DNA of 64,000 bases, taken from Aureivirga marina. GTDB lineage: Bacteria; Bacteroidota; Bacteroidia; Flavobacteriales; Flavobacteriaceae. The translations under genes and the position numbers were made by a program. Shown one piece after another: positions 1 to 7,980 of this stretch. Position 1 is the first letter of the stretch. Every line of letters starts with the position of its first letter. The stretch covers positions 682,001-746,000 of the forward strand of contig NZ_JADPIB010000001.1 in the NCBI RefSeq assembly GCF_015767265.1, written 5' to 3'. The notes beneath the pieces are model-generated. The model saw only the letters and a program-made list of their open reading frames with translations. It was not told where the DNA came from and ran no database searches.

Positions 1-335
1 TGCAAGTGCTTTGGAAATTAGAGAAAGCATTTGTAAAAGAAATAATGGAAGAAATTCCAGAACCAAAACCACATTACAACACACTTTCTACGACGGTGAG
101 AAAAATGGAAACAAAAGGTTTTGTAGGACATGAAGCTTTTGGAAATACGCATAGATATTTTCCAAAAATCACTAAAGAAGAATATCGAAATACATTTATT
201 GATAGTACAATTAAAAATTATTTTGATAATTCTGTCAAAAAGATGCTTTCTTTTTTTGCAAAAGAAGAGAAAATTAGTTCAGATGAGTTAGAGGAAATTA
301 TTGCGTTAATCGATAAAGAAAAAGACAAAAAATAA
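1..335 (+). CDS. BlaI/MecI-type transcriptional repressor, 5' end cut by window
   Basis: The reading frame is open from the first bases of the window. The codons before the GTG at position 6 fit the family's N-terminal winged-helix core, so that GTG is probably an internal valine and the true start lies upstream. The visible 110 residues include the recognition-helix region (HYNTLSTTVRKMETKGF) and a charged C-terminal dimerisation half. Members of this family repress an operon until a membrane M56 peptidase inactivates them. The next gene, overlapping by one base (TAATG), encodes exactly such a peptidase. The regulated target is not identifiable here: no beta-lactamase is visible in the window. 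Confidence 0.85.
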   Translation, partial: QVLWKLEKAFVKEIMEEIPEPKPHYNTLSTTVRKMETKGFVGHEAFGNTHRYFPKITKEEYRNTFIDSTIKNYFDNSVKKMLSFFAKEEKISSDELEEIIALIDKEKDKK

Positions 336-1708
336 TGCTATACATTCTAAAAGTAAATTTTCTATTAGTTCTTTTTTCAATCATATATTATGTTTTTCTG
401 AGAAAAGAAACATTCTATCAAGTAAATCGATTTTACTTGTTAGCAGGAATTTTCTGTAGTTTTTTGTTACCAACTATTTTTTTTGAAAACGAAATAGAAG
501 TTTTTTCCAATTTGGAAGTAGAAAATTTGATTATAGAAAATCAATTAAATGAAACTATAATTACAGAAAAAACAGAATACACAAAATGGATTTTCTTAGG
601 AATTTCAATTATTTCTGTTGCTTTGGTAAGTTTACTTTTTGGAAAAGTTTTATTGCTTTTACAAAAGATTAAAAAATTAAGAAAAAAAGAAGAATTCGGA
701 ATTTCTTATGTAGAAAGTAAAAATGAAAATGAAGCTTTTTCTTTTTACAAATACATTGTTGTGAGTTCTAAAAATGTTGAAAAAGAGGCTTTAAAAAAGA
801 TTTTAATTCATGAAAATATTCATGTAAAAGAATTACACACTTTAGATATTTTATTCATAAAATCTGTAGAAGCATTGTTTTGGTTCAATCCAATTTTAAG
901 ATTTTATAAAAAAGCTATGGAAGAAAATCATGAGTTTTTAGCAGATCAAAAAACAGTAGAAAAAAATGCTTTTTCAAGTTATGATTATCAGAAATTAATT
1001 GTTCAATTACAAATAAAAAACACAACTATGATGGGAAATTCATTTAAAAAACAAAGTACATTAAAAAGACGAATCGTTATGTTACAAAAAGAAAAATCAG
1101 CAAGTAGAAACCTTTTAAAAATTTTAGTAATTCTTCCATTTTTAGCAAGTTTTATGATGGTTGCTCAAGTAGAAAAAAAAGAAATTATTAAAGAAGTGAA
1201 AGAAGAAAAACCAGAAGTTATAGAAAAAGAAATTCTTATACTAAAAAAAGAAAAAGCAGATAAAGAAGCGAAAAGACTTAAGCAAATAAAAAAAGAGAAA
1301 AAGGCAAAAGAAAAGAAAAAAGCTAAAGTTTCTAAGAAGAAAAAGAAAATCGCAAAAAAGAAAGCTTTAAAAGAAGCTAAAAAAGAAAAAATTGCAATGA
1401 AAAAAGAACTTTTAGAAGAAAAAAGAAGAGTTTTAGAAGAGAAGAGAGCTGTAATTGCAGAAGAAAAAAGAAAAATGATGGATGAAAAGGCTAGGATTAA
1501 AGATGAAGAAAAAAAGAAAAAACTGATGTCTTCTTATGAAAAAAGATACAAAGAAGAAGCAAAGAAAGAAGCTTTAAAAAGGCTAATATGGAAAGATGAA
1601 AATGGAAACGTGATTTCTAGATATGAATTTAAAAAGAGATTATTATCTGAAGGGATTTACGAAGTAAAATCAGATGGTGAAACTTATAGCCTTGCTTTAA
1701 AGAGTTAA
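335..1708 (+). CDS. BlaR1-like M56 family membrane metallopeptidase
   Basis: This 457-residue protein has hydrophobic helices at about residues 1-20, 30-50, 85-110 and 265-280. A zinc-protease HExxH motif (HENIH, residues 159-163) is followed by a downstream ENHEFLAD stretch that supplies the third ligand region. These are the hallmarks of M56/BlaR1 sensors, which cleave or inactivate the cognate BlaI repressor after an envelope signal. The gene overlaps the repressor gene by one base, so the two are co-transcribed. Instead of a penicillin-binding sensor domain, residues 285-415 are a very Lys/Glu/Ala-rich, probably helical segment, ending in a short globular tail. The signal is therefore unlikely to be a beta-lactam bound to a BlaR1-type domain. 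The family call is firm; the ligand is unknown. Confidence 0.85.
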   Translation: MLYILKVNFLLVLFSIIYYVFLRKETFYQVNRFYLLAGIFCSFLLPTIFFENEIEVFSNLEVENLIIENQLNETIITEKTEYTKWIFLGISIISVALVSLLFGKVLLLLQKIKKLRKKEEFGISYVESKNENEAFSFYKYIVVSSKNVEKEALKKILIHENIHVKELHTLDILFIKSVEALFWFNPILRFYKKAMEENHEFLADQKTVEKNAFSSYDYQKLIVQLQIKNTTMMGNSFKKQSTLKRRIVMLQKEKSASRNLLKILVILPFLASFMMVAQVEKKEIIKEVKEEKPEVIEKEILILKKEKADKEAKRLKQIKKEKKAKEKKKAKVSKKKKKIAKKKALKEAKKEKIAMKKELLEEKRRVLEEKRAVIAEEKRKMMDEKARIKDEEKKKKLMSSYEKRYKEEAKKEALKRLIWKDENGNVISRYEFKKRLLSEGIYEVKSDGETYSLALKS

Positions 1709-1760
1709 TTTCTTCATTCTACGGATTTATTTTATAAAACATTTTATTATATAATTATTT

Positions 1761-1796
1761 AAAAGTTGTTCTATTTCTAGAGCAACTTTTGTTTTT
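1761..1796 (+). terminator. Rho-independent terminator after the M56 gene
   Basis: Inverted repeat AAAAGTTGTTCTA / TAGAGCAACTTTT with a four-base loop, followed by a T-rich tract. It lies about 50 bases after the stop codon of the M56 peptidase. Confidence 0.75.
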
Positions 1797-1847
1797 TATA
1801 GATGTTAAATAAATCAAAAAATTCTCTTTGTTATTTTTCTTAAAAAT

Positions 1848-1865
1848 TGTAAATTAACTGTAAAT
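1848..1865 (+). promoter_or_regulatory. Direct repeat TGTAAAT upstream of the oxidase operon
   Basis: TGTAAAT occurs at 1848-1854 and again at 1859-1865, an 11-base period or one helical turn, about 20-40 bases before the first gene of the cytochrome oxidase operon. Tandem half-sites with this spacing are typical of some response-regulator operators. In such AT-rich DNA this remains speculative. Confidence 0.25.
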
Positions 1866-1885
1866 CAGATAATTACATTTTTAAA

Positions 1886-2827
1886 ATGGAAAAATCAATT
1901 TACCATATTTTTCGTTCTTCTTCAGAAGATACCGATATCATGAATGAATTATTCTTTCATTTTTTCATTGCTGCATTCATTGTTTTTTTACTTGTAGCAG
2001 CATTTCTGATTTTTATTGTTCGAAAATATAAAACCAAAACTTTAGAAAAAGATCATTTTACAATTCAAGAAAATCGCTTAACGGAAAGATTGACATTATT
2101 CCTTGCTTCAGTTCTTGTTATCGTTTTCTTATTCTTAACTGTAAAAGTGATTTTTAAAATCCAAAAAACTCCAACAGAGGATCAAAAACCTTTCGTGAAA
2201 ATTACTGGACATCAATGGTGGTGGGAAATCGAATATTTAGGTGATACACTTTTTACAGCAAATGAATTACACATTCCAACAGGAGACAAATTTGTTGCAT
2301 TAATGGAAAGTGCAGATGTTGTACATGATTGGTATGTTCCTGCTTTAGGTAGAAAAATAGATATGGTTCCTGGAGTTACAAATTTTGTTTGGATTCAAGC
2401 AAGAGATCCAGGAGTTTATGAAGGAATGTGTAATGAATTTTGTGGTGCACAACATACTTGGATGCGTGTAGAAGTTTTTGCTCATGAACCAAAAGAATTT
2501 GACAAATGGTTTCAAGCACAAAAAGAAGATGCTGTTGAAAAACCAGATTCTCTTTTTCAAAAAGGAAAACAATTATTTCAAGATAAAGTTTGTGCAAATT
2601 GTCATACCATTCGAGGAACTACAGCAAAAGCCAAAGTTGGTCCTGATTTAACGCATTTTGCAAGTAGAAATAAAATGCTTGGTGGAAAGGCAGAAGTGAA
2701 TTATGAAAATATTCAAAACTGGATTAAAGATCCACAGAAAATGAAACACGGAGCATATATGCCAAATTTTTTAATGACAGAAGAAGAAATAAATGCTTTA
2801 GCACATTATTTATATAATTTAAAGTAG
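1886..2827 (+). CDS. ctaC: Cytochrome c oxidase subunit II with fused cytochrome c (caa3-type)
   Basis: This 313-residue protein has two N-terminal membrane helices (about 22-45 and 68-90) and a cupredoxin domain with a complete CuA site: the His of VHDWYVP, then C182, C186, H190 and M193 in CNEFCGAQHTWM. A C-terminal class I cytochrome c domain follows, with CANCH at 236-240 and a probable axial Met in AYMPNF. The subunit accepts electrons and passes them through CuA to the binuclear centre of subunit I. The haem tail marks it as caa3-type. It is the first gene of a seven-gene operon, followed six bases later by subunit I. It differs from the second subunit II at about 34 kb, which has no haem c. 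Confidence 0.95.
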   Translation: MEKSIYHIFRSSSEDTDIMNELFFHFFIAAFIVFLLVAAFLIFIVRKYKTKTLEKDHFTIQENRLTERLTLFLASVLVIVFLFLTVKVIFKIQKTPTEDQKPFVKITGHQWWWEIEYLGDTLFTANELHIPTGDKFVALMESADVVHDWYVPALGRKIDMVPGVTNFVWIQARDPGVYEGMCNEFCGAQHTWMRVEVFAHEPKEFDKWFQAQKEDAVEKPDSLFQKGKQLFQDKVCANCHTIRGTTAKAKVGPDLTHFASRNKMLGGKAEVNYENIQNWIKDPQKMKHGAYMPNFLMTEEEINALAHYLYNLK

Positions 2828-2833
2828 AAAAAT

Positions 2834-4486
2834 ATGAAACTATTTTCATTTGAAGTTCCAGAACCAACAGAAGCATTACCATCTATCAAAAGTAGATATG
2901 GAATTTTGCAATGGATTTCTAGTACAGATCATAAACAGCTAGGAATTTTGTATTTATGGGTTTCTCTATTTTTCTTTCTTGTTGGTGGATTTGAAGCTAT
3001 GTTAATGCGTTTACAACTTGCTTGGCCTGGACTTCAAATTGTTTCTCCACAAACCTTTAATGAACTTTTTACAATGCATGGAACAACAATGGTTTTCCTT
3101 GTATTAATGCCAACTTTAATCGGTTTAGCAACCTATTTTCTTCCATTGATGATTGGAGCAAATGAAATGGCTTTTCCAAGATTGAATGCTATGAGTTTAT
3201 GGATGACTTTGTTTGGAGGACTTCTATTAAATTTCAGCTTCTTTGCTGGTGGAGCTCCTGATGCAGGTTGGTTTAGTTATGCCCCTTTAAGTGAAAAAAA
3301 TTATTCTTTCAGTTCAGGTCTAGATTACTATAGTATTGGTTTAATTGTAACTGGAATTGGTAGTATTGGTGCGGGTTTAAACTTTGTAGTAACAACTTTA
3401 ACTATGCGAATTAAAGGAATGCGACTAAGAAAAGTTCCACTTTTTGTTTGGATGGTTTTTATTAATAGCTTCTTGATTCTTGCTGCTTTTCCATTATTAA
3501 ACGCTGGTTTAGTAATGTTATTAATCGATCGACAATTAGGTTCACATTTCTTTTTACCAAACACTGGTGGGTCTGCTTTACTTTGGCAACATTTCTTTTG
3601 GGCTTTTGGGCATCCAGAAGTATATATTTTAGCTCTTCCAGGTTTTGGAATTATCTCAGAGGTAATCCCAGTTTTTAGCCGAAAAAATATATTTGGTTAC
3701 ACTACTCTTGCTGCAACAACAGTTTTTATTGCTTTACTTTCTTTCGGAGTTTGGGCGCATCATATGTTTGTTGCAGGTTTAGGGAATCCAATCAATACTT
3801 TTTTTGCAGCAGGAAGTATGCTAATTGGTATTCCAACAGGAATTAAGATTGTAAACTGGATGGCAACAATGTGGGGAGGAAATCTTTATTTTTCAACTTC
3901 CATGCTTTTTGCTGTTGCTTTTATTTTAGACTTTACTTTAGGTGGATTAAGTGGAATTGCTGTTGCAATCGTTCCTTTAGATTGGCGAGTTACAGATACT
4001 TATTTTGTAGTTGCACATATTCATTATGTTTTCTTAGGAGGAACTTTATTTACCATTTTTTCTGGGATTTATTACTGGTTTCCTAAAATCAGTGGAAGAA
4101 TGTTAAATGAACGACTTGGAAAATGGCATTTTTGGTTATTTCTTCTTGGATTTAACATGACTTTTTTCTTTCAGCATATTTTAGGATTTATGGGAATGCC
4201 TCGAAGAGTTTTCTCTTATCCAGATTTACCTTATTACGCAATTTTAAATCTGATTTCTTCAATCGGAGCTGTATTTATGCTCATTGCAGTAATCATTTTT
4301 ATCTATAATATTTTTAAAAGTTTGAGAACAGGAGAACTTGCTGGAAATAATCCGTGGAACGCATGGACTCTAGAATGGTACACAACTTCACCACCTCAAC
4401 TTAAGAATTTTGAAACTTTACCAGACGTAACAAGTCTGCGACCTATAATTGATTGGGAAAAACAAAAAGCAATTCAAAAATCATGA
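2834..4486 (+). CDS. ctaD: Cytochrome c oxidase subunit I
   Basis: A 550-residue haem-copper oxidase catalytic subunit with about twelve membrane helices. The motifs of the A family are visible: TMHGTTM (haem a ligand), GHPEVYIL with the proton-channel glutamate and the cross-linked His-Tyr, WAHHMFVAG (CuB histidines), GIPTGIKIVNW with the K-channel lysine, and VAHIHYVFLGG (haem ligands). It reduces oxygen to water and pumps protons. Its gene sits between subunits II and III and overlaps subunit III by four bases (ATGA). A second, clearly different subunit I is encoded at 31843-33591. Confidence 0.96.
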   Translation: MKLFSFEVPEPTEALPSIKSRYGILQWISSTDHKQLGILYLWVSLFFFLVGGFEAMLMRLQLAWPGLQIVSPQTFNELFTMHGTTMVFLVLMPTLIGLATYFLPLMIGANEMAFPRLNAMSLWMTLFGGLLLNFSFFAGGAPDAGWFSYAPLSEKNYSFSSGLDYYSIGLIVTGIGSIGAGLNFVVTTLTMRIKGMRLRKVPLFVWMVFINSFLILAAFPLLNAGLVMLLIDRQLGSHFFLPNTGGSALLWQHFFWAFGHPEVYILALPGFGIISEVIPVFSRKNIFGYTTLAATTVFIALLSFGVWAHHMFVAGLGNPINTFFAAGSMLIGIPTGIKIVNWMATMWGGNLYFSTSMLFAVAFILDFTLGGLSGIAVAIVPLDWRVTDTYFVVAHIHYVFLGGTLFTIFSGIYYWFPKISGRMLNERLGKWHFWLFLLGFNMTFFFQHILGFMGMPRRVFSYPDLPYYAILNLISSIGAVFMLIAVIIFIYNIFKSLRTGELAGNNPWNAWTLEWYTTSPPQLKNFETLPDVTSLRPIIDWEKQKAIQKS

Positions 4487-5049
4487 AAATAGTTTTTAGA
4501 CAGACAAAATTATTAATGCAACTATTCATCGCTTCAGAATCTTTATTCTTTGTAGCATTAATTATTGCATATATATATTTCAGAAATTTTAGTGATACTT
4601 GGGAAGCATCTACGAACTATTTAAATGTAAAACGAACTGCCATTTTTTCCATCTTTTTATTTTCAAGTAGTGGAACAATTACAGTTGCAAAATATGCTTT
4701 AGAAAACAACAAAAGAAAGCTATTAATTTCCAGTCTAATTCTAACGATTTTACTTGGGGCTACTTTCGTATTTGGGCAAGTAACAGAATATATGGATTTA
4801 TACCAGCAAGAAGTTACAATTGATCAGAACATCTTCGGAAGTGCATTTTTTACATTGACTGGATTTCATGGCTTTCATGTTTTTTTAGGCTTAATTATTC
4901 TAACGATTTACTTAATTCTTACACTACTTGATGTTTTTAGAATGAGAGATCCTTCTAGTGCTTTTTTAGCTGCTGAATGGTATTGGCACTTTGTGGATGT
5001 TGTCTGGGTATTTGTATTTTTCATTGTTTATTTAATGCCATTATTATGA
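4483..5049 (+). CDS. ctaE: Cytochrome c oxidase subunit III
   Basis: A 188-residue protein with five or six predicted membrane helices. It carries family-typical stretches ASESLFFVALIIAY near the N-terminus, GFHGFHVFLG near residue 130 and EWYWHFVDVVWVFVFF near the C-terminus. I chose the ATG at 4483 because it forms an ATGA overlap with the subunit I stop. An upstream TTG in the same frame at 4453 would add ten residues read inside subunit I and is less likely. Subunit III stabilises the catalytic core and its proton uptake. No subunit III is seen in the second oxidase cluster, so sharing of this one cannot be excluded. Confidence 0.93.
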   Translation: MKIVFRQTKLLMQLFIASESLFFVALIIAYIYFRNFSDTWEASTNYLNVKRTAIFSIFLFSSSGTITVAKYALENNKRKLLISSLILTILLGATFVFGQVTEYMDLYQQEVTIDQNIFGSAFFTLTGFHGFHVFLGLIILTIYLILTLLDVFRMRDPSSAFLAAEWYWHFVDVVWVFVFFIVYLMPLL

Positions 5050-5840
5050 AAGAAATCTTATTACATTATAAAGGATGGCAATGGCCTGCTTATTTTAATT
5101 TAATTGTTCTTTTTCTGATTTTTTGGTTTGTCTTGATGTACAAAAGCAAGAAAACAAATCGAACAAATATTTGGAGTTTTACGTTTGCTGTAATTTTAAT
5201 TACTTATTCTTTAATTTCTCCTTTAGCAACTTTAGCAGATGGACATTCTTTCATTGCACACATGACACAACATGTGATTCTATTAATGGTTGTTCCTGCT
5301 TTACTTTGGTTGAGTTTACCAAAAGGAACTAAAATCTCTGGTAAAATCTTTAAATATCCTATCATTTCTTGGATTGTATTTATTGCATATATGTGGTTTG
5401 TTCATCTTCCTTTTTTCATTAAAGAAATGGCAAACCATATTCACAATTCATCTGAATTTACTGTAAATATTTTACATGTTTTAGGTGTTATAAGTAGTTT
5501 GGCTGTCGGTCTTTGGTTTTATTACCCTGTATTGGCACCAAAACCAAATCCTACCATGCCTGTTTTAAAAAGTATCGGCTATCTGGTTTCAGCTTGTATA
5601 GGATGTACACTTTTAGGAATTTTCATCACATTCGCTGATACATTGATTTATAATCCATTTTATGCAAGTGGAGGAATTGCTAGTTCACTTTCAACTTCTG
5701 ACAAATTTGTAGAACAACAAATTTCAGGATTGATAATGTGGCTTCCAGGATGTCTTATTTATCTATCTATTTCAATGCATTTGGTTTTAAAATGGTTGAA
5801 ATCGAAAGAAGTTGTAAATAAAAACATGAAAGCATTATGA
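5046..5840 (+). CDS. ctaG: Cytochrome c oxidase assembly factor CtaG (caa3 family)
   Basis: A 264-residue polytopic membrane protein with about seven hydrophobic helices. It carries the caa3_CtaG pattern: AHMTQHVILLMVVPALLW around residue 75, WFVHLPFF, and a C-terminal DKFVEQQISGLIMWLPG segment. CtaG proteins of this Bacillus-type family are needed for maturation of caa3 oxidases, probably in metal-centre assembly. They are unrelated to the Cox11-type CtaG. The ATG at 5046 gives a four-base overlap with subunit III. An open extension to 4977 lies within the subunit III gene and is not needed. The gene overlaps the following small gene by four bases. Confidence 0.88.
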   Translation: MKEILLHYKGWQWPAYFNLIVLFLIFWFVLMYKSKKTNRTNIWSFTFAVILITYSLISPLATLADGHSFIAHMTQHVILLMVVPALLWLSLPKGTKISGKIFKYPIISWIVFIAYMWFVHLPFFIKEMANHIHNSSEFTVNILHVLGVISSLAVGLWFYYPVLAPKPNPTMPVLKSIGYLVSACIGCTLLGIFITFADTLIYNPFYASGGIASSLSTSDKFVEQQISGLIMWLPGCLIYLSISMHLVLKWLKSKEVVNKNMKAL

Positions 5841-6064
5841 CAAAAGAAAAGAATCAAAATAAAGCATATCCAGAAGAATTACCAAAATTCACTTGGTATC
5901 CATTTATTCTTTCTATTGGTGTAACGCTTCTCTTTTGGGGAATTGTTACCACATTAATCATTGCTATCATGGGAATAATTTTTCTCTTTCTAGGATTAAT
6001 TGGATGGATTTCAAATTTATTAGAAGAACAAAAACGAATGGAAAATGGAGAAAAAGAAATGTGA
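5837..6064 (+). CDS. Small membrane protein of the oxidase operon (subunit IV-like position)
   Basis: A 75-residue protein with a charged N-terminus, a PKFTWYPFILSIG stretch and two closely spaced membrane helices (about residues 22-40 and 42-58). The C-terminal tail is polar and Glu-rich. It overlaps CtaG by four bases and the Rieske gene by twenty, so translation is probably coupled. Small two-helix proteins in this position often serve as subunit IV of haem-copper oxidases, and the TWYPFxLSxG pattern resembles such subunits. No cofactor ligands are visible. The gene is convincing; the role as oxidase subunit IV is an inference from size, topology and position. Confidence 0.75.
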   Translation: MTKEKNQNKAYPEELPKFTWYPFILSIGVTLLFWGIVTTLIIAIMGIIFLFLGLIGWISNLLEEQKRMENGEKEM

Positions 6065-6575
6065 AAATTGTCCTACTGAAATGGCAGAAGATAGAAGAAG
6101 TTTTTTAACAAAACTTACTTTTGTTTTGGGTGGAATCGGAACTCTTTTAATTGGAATTCCAGTTCTTGGAGCTTTGTTTGAACCTTTGATTAAAAAAGAA
6201 AAAAAGCCATGGCGAAAAGTTGGTAAAATAACTGAATTTAAAGTTGGAGACACTGTTTTAGTAAAATTTCCAGATGGTGATATTTTACCATGGGGAAAAG
6301 AAATTTCTTATACAGCATCTTGGCTTAGAAGAGTCGATGAAGAAAATTTTGAAGCCTATACTATCAATTGTGCGCATTTAGGTTGTCCTGTTCGTTGGAT
6401 TGCCGAATCTGAATTATTCTTATGCCCATGTCATGGTGGAGTTTATTATAAAAATGGAGATGTTGCAGCAGGACCACCTCCACGACCATTACAAAAATAC
6501 CCTGTTAGAACTACAAATGGATATGTTGAAATTAGGTCAGAAGAAATTCCAATTACAACAATAGAAAATAGCTAA
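6045..6575 (+). CDS. Rieske iron-sulfur protein of a cytochrome bc complex
   Basis: A 176-residue protein with a twin-arginine-type anchor (DRRSFLTKL followed by a hydrophobic helix at about 23-45) and a Rieske fold. The [2Fe-2S] ligands are complete: C109 and H111 with C114 (CAHLGC), and C127, C129 and H130 (CPCHGG), followed by the conserved GPPPRPL loop. The protein takes one electron from quinol at the outer face of the membrane. Its partner cytochrome b is encoded ten bases downstream. The start overlaps the small upstream gene. A Rieske-bc complex is not the usual complex III of Flavobacteriia, which mostly use alternative complex III. Confidence 0.94.
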   Translation: MEKKKCENCPTEMAEDRRSFLTKLTFVLGGIGTLLIGIPVLGALFEPLIKKEKKPWRKVGKITEFKVGDTVLVKFPDGDILPWGKEISYTASWLRRVDEENFEAYTINCAHLGCPVRWIAESELFLCPCHGGVYYKNGDVAAGPPPRPLQKYPVRTTNGYVEIRSEEIPITTIENS

Positions 6576-6585
6576 AACAAGATTT

Positions 6586-7980
6586 ATGAAAAAAGGAAAT
6601 AAAGCTTGGAAATGGTTGGATGACAGAACAGGACTTTCAGAAATGATTGTTCCTTTAGCAAAGCATTTAGTTCCGCCAAATGCTAAATGGTGGTATGTTT
6701 TCGGAAGTGCAACTTTGTTCTGTTTACTTTTACAAATTGTAACAGGAATTGGTTTATCTCTTTTATACCAACCTTCTTCTGATACAGCTTATGCTTCTTT
6801 AGAATATATCACAAACAAAGCTTTTCTTGGTTCATGGCTTCGTGGATTACATTATTTTGGTGCTTCTGGAATGATTCTTTTTATGGGAATTCATATGATT
6901 CGAGTTTATATAATGGCAGTTTATAAATTCCCACGTGAAATGCAATGGATTACAGGTGTTGTTCTTTTATTTCTTACAATTGCTATGGGATTTACAGGAC
7001 AACTTCTTCGTTGGGATGATACAGGAGTTTGGTCGGCAGTTGTTGCAGCAGAACAAATGGGAAGAATTCCTGTTATTGGAAAATCTGTCGCTTATTTACT
7101 TCTTGGTGGAGAAACTGTTGGTGGAAGTACATTAACTCGTTTTTATTCTTATCATGTTTTTATATTTCCTGTTTTTCTTTTTCTATTTGTCGGATTGCAT
7201 GTGTATTTAGTTTTTCGAAATGGAATTTCTGAACCTCCTGTTGTTGGGAAATTAGTAGATCCTAAAACTTATAGAGAAAAATATGAAAAAATGTTGAAAA
7301 AAATTGGTGTTCCTTTTTTTCCAAATGCAGCTTGGAGAGATGTTGTTTTTGGTTTTTTAGTAATTCTTACCGTTTCTTTATTAGCATACTTTGTAGGAGC
7401 TCCAAAATTAGTTGGTCCACCAGAACCTGCAAGCACAAATGCAAATCCAACACCAGATTGGTATCTTGTATGGATTTTTGCTCTTTTTGCTTTAATGCCT
7501 CCAGAAATTGAAAGTTATGTGATGGCAATTGGTCCTTTATTAATGATTTTTCTTCTTTTAGTTTTACCTTTTTTATCCAATAAAGGAGAAAGACATCCGA
7601 TGCGAAGACCTTGGGCAATTGTAGGAGTTTTGGTTGTTGTGGCAATTATGATTTCTCTTACAATGGAAGGAAATAAAGCGCCGTGGTCTCCAAGATTTGA
7701 TGTAACTCCTTTAAATCAAGAAATATTTAAAAAACCAACTCCTGAAACGGAAAAAGGAATGCAACTTTTCTATGAAAAAGGATGTTTATTCTGTCATAAA
7801 ATACAAGATAAAGGAGGATTTAGAGGACCTGATTTAACTAAAGTTCAAGAACGCTTAAACACACAAGAAATGACAATCAGAATTGTAAACGGAGGTGAAT
7901 ACATGCCAGCTTTTGGAGGTTCTTTATCCGATGAAGAATTGGATGCAATTTTAGCATTTTTAAATAGTGAGAAAAATTAA
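6586..7980 (+). CDS. Cytochrome b fused to a C-terminal cytochrome c domain
   Basis: A 464-residue protein. Residues 1-240 form a b6-like four-helix haem b domain, with histidine pairs in RGLHYFGASG / GIHMIR and YSYHVFIF / GLHVYL. Residues 245-375 form the subunit IV part, with the quinol-site PPE-type motif in VGPPEPAS/NPTPDWY. The C-terminal domain carries CLFCH at 400-404 and a probable Met ligand in GGEYMPAF. The protein oxidises quinol and passes electrons through the Rieske centre to its own haem c, which replaces a separate cytochrome c1. It is the last gene of the operon. Its stop codon overlaps that of the convergent deacetylase gene by four bases. Confidence 0.93.
   Translation: MKKGNKAWKWLDDRTGLSEMIVPLAKHLVPPNAKWWYVFGSATLFCLLLQIVTGIGLSLLYQPSSDTAYASLEYITNKAFLGSWLRGLHYFGASGMILFMGIHMIRVYIMAVYKFPREMQWITGVVLLFLTIAMGFTGQLLRWDDTGVWSAVVAAEQMGRIPVIGKSVAYLLLGGETVGGSTLTRFYSYHVFIFPVFLFLFVGLHVYLVFRNGISEPPVVGKLVDPKTYREKYEKMLKKIGVPFFPNAAWRDVVFGFLVILTVSLLAYFVGAPKLVGPPEPASTNANPTPDWYLVWIFALFALMPPEIESYVMAIGPLLMIFLLLVLPFLSNKGERHPMRRPWAIVGVLVVVAIMISLTMEGNKAPWSPRFDVTPLNQEIFKKPTPETEKGMQLFYEKGCLFCHKIQDKGGFRGPDLTKVQERLNTQEMTIRIVNGGEYMPAFGGSLSDEELDAILAFLNSEKN

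Noticed and set aside
2345-2597. Open frames on the minus strand inside the oxidase subunit II gene
   Set aside because: They lie entirely within a gene with clear CuA and haem motifs and show no recognisable protein; they are antisense shadows of a codon-biased AT-rich gene.
5046-5840. CtaG as a Cox11-type copper chaperone
   Set aside because: The protein is a seven-helix membrane protein of the caa3 CtaG family, without the Cox11 single-anchor and cysteine-motif layout.
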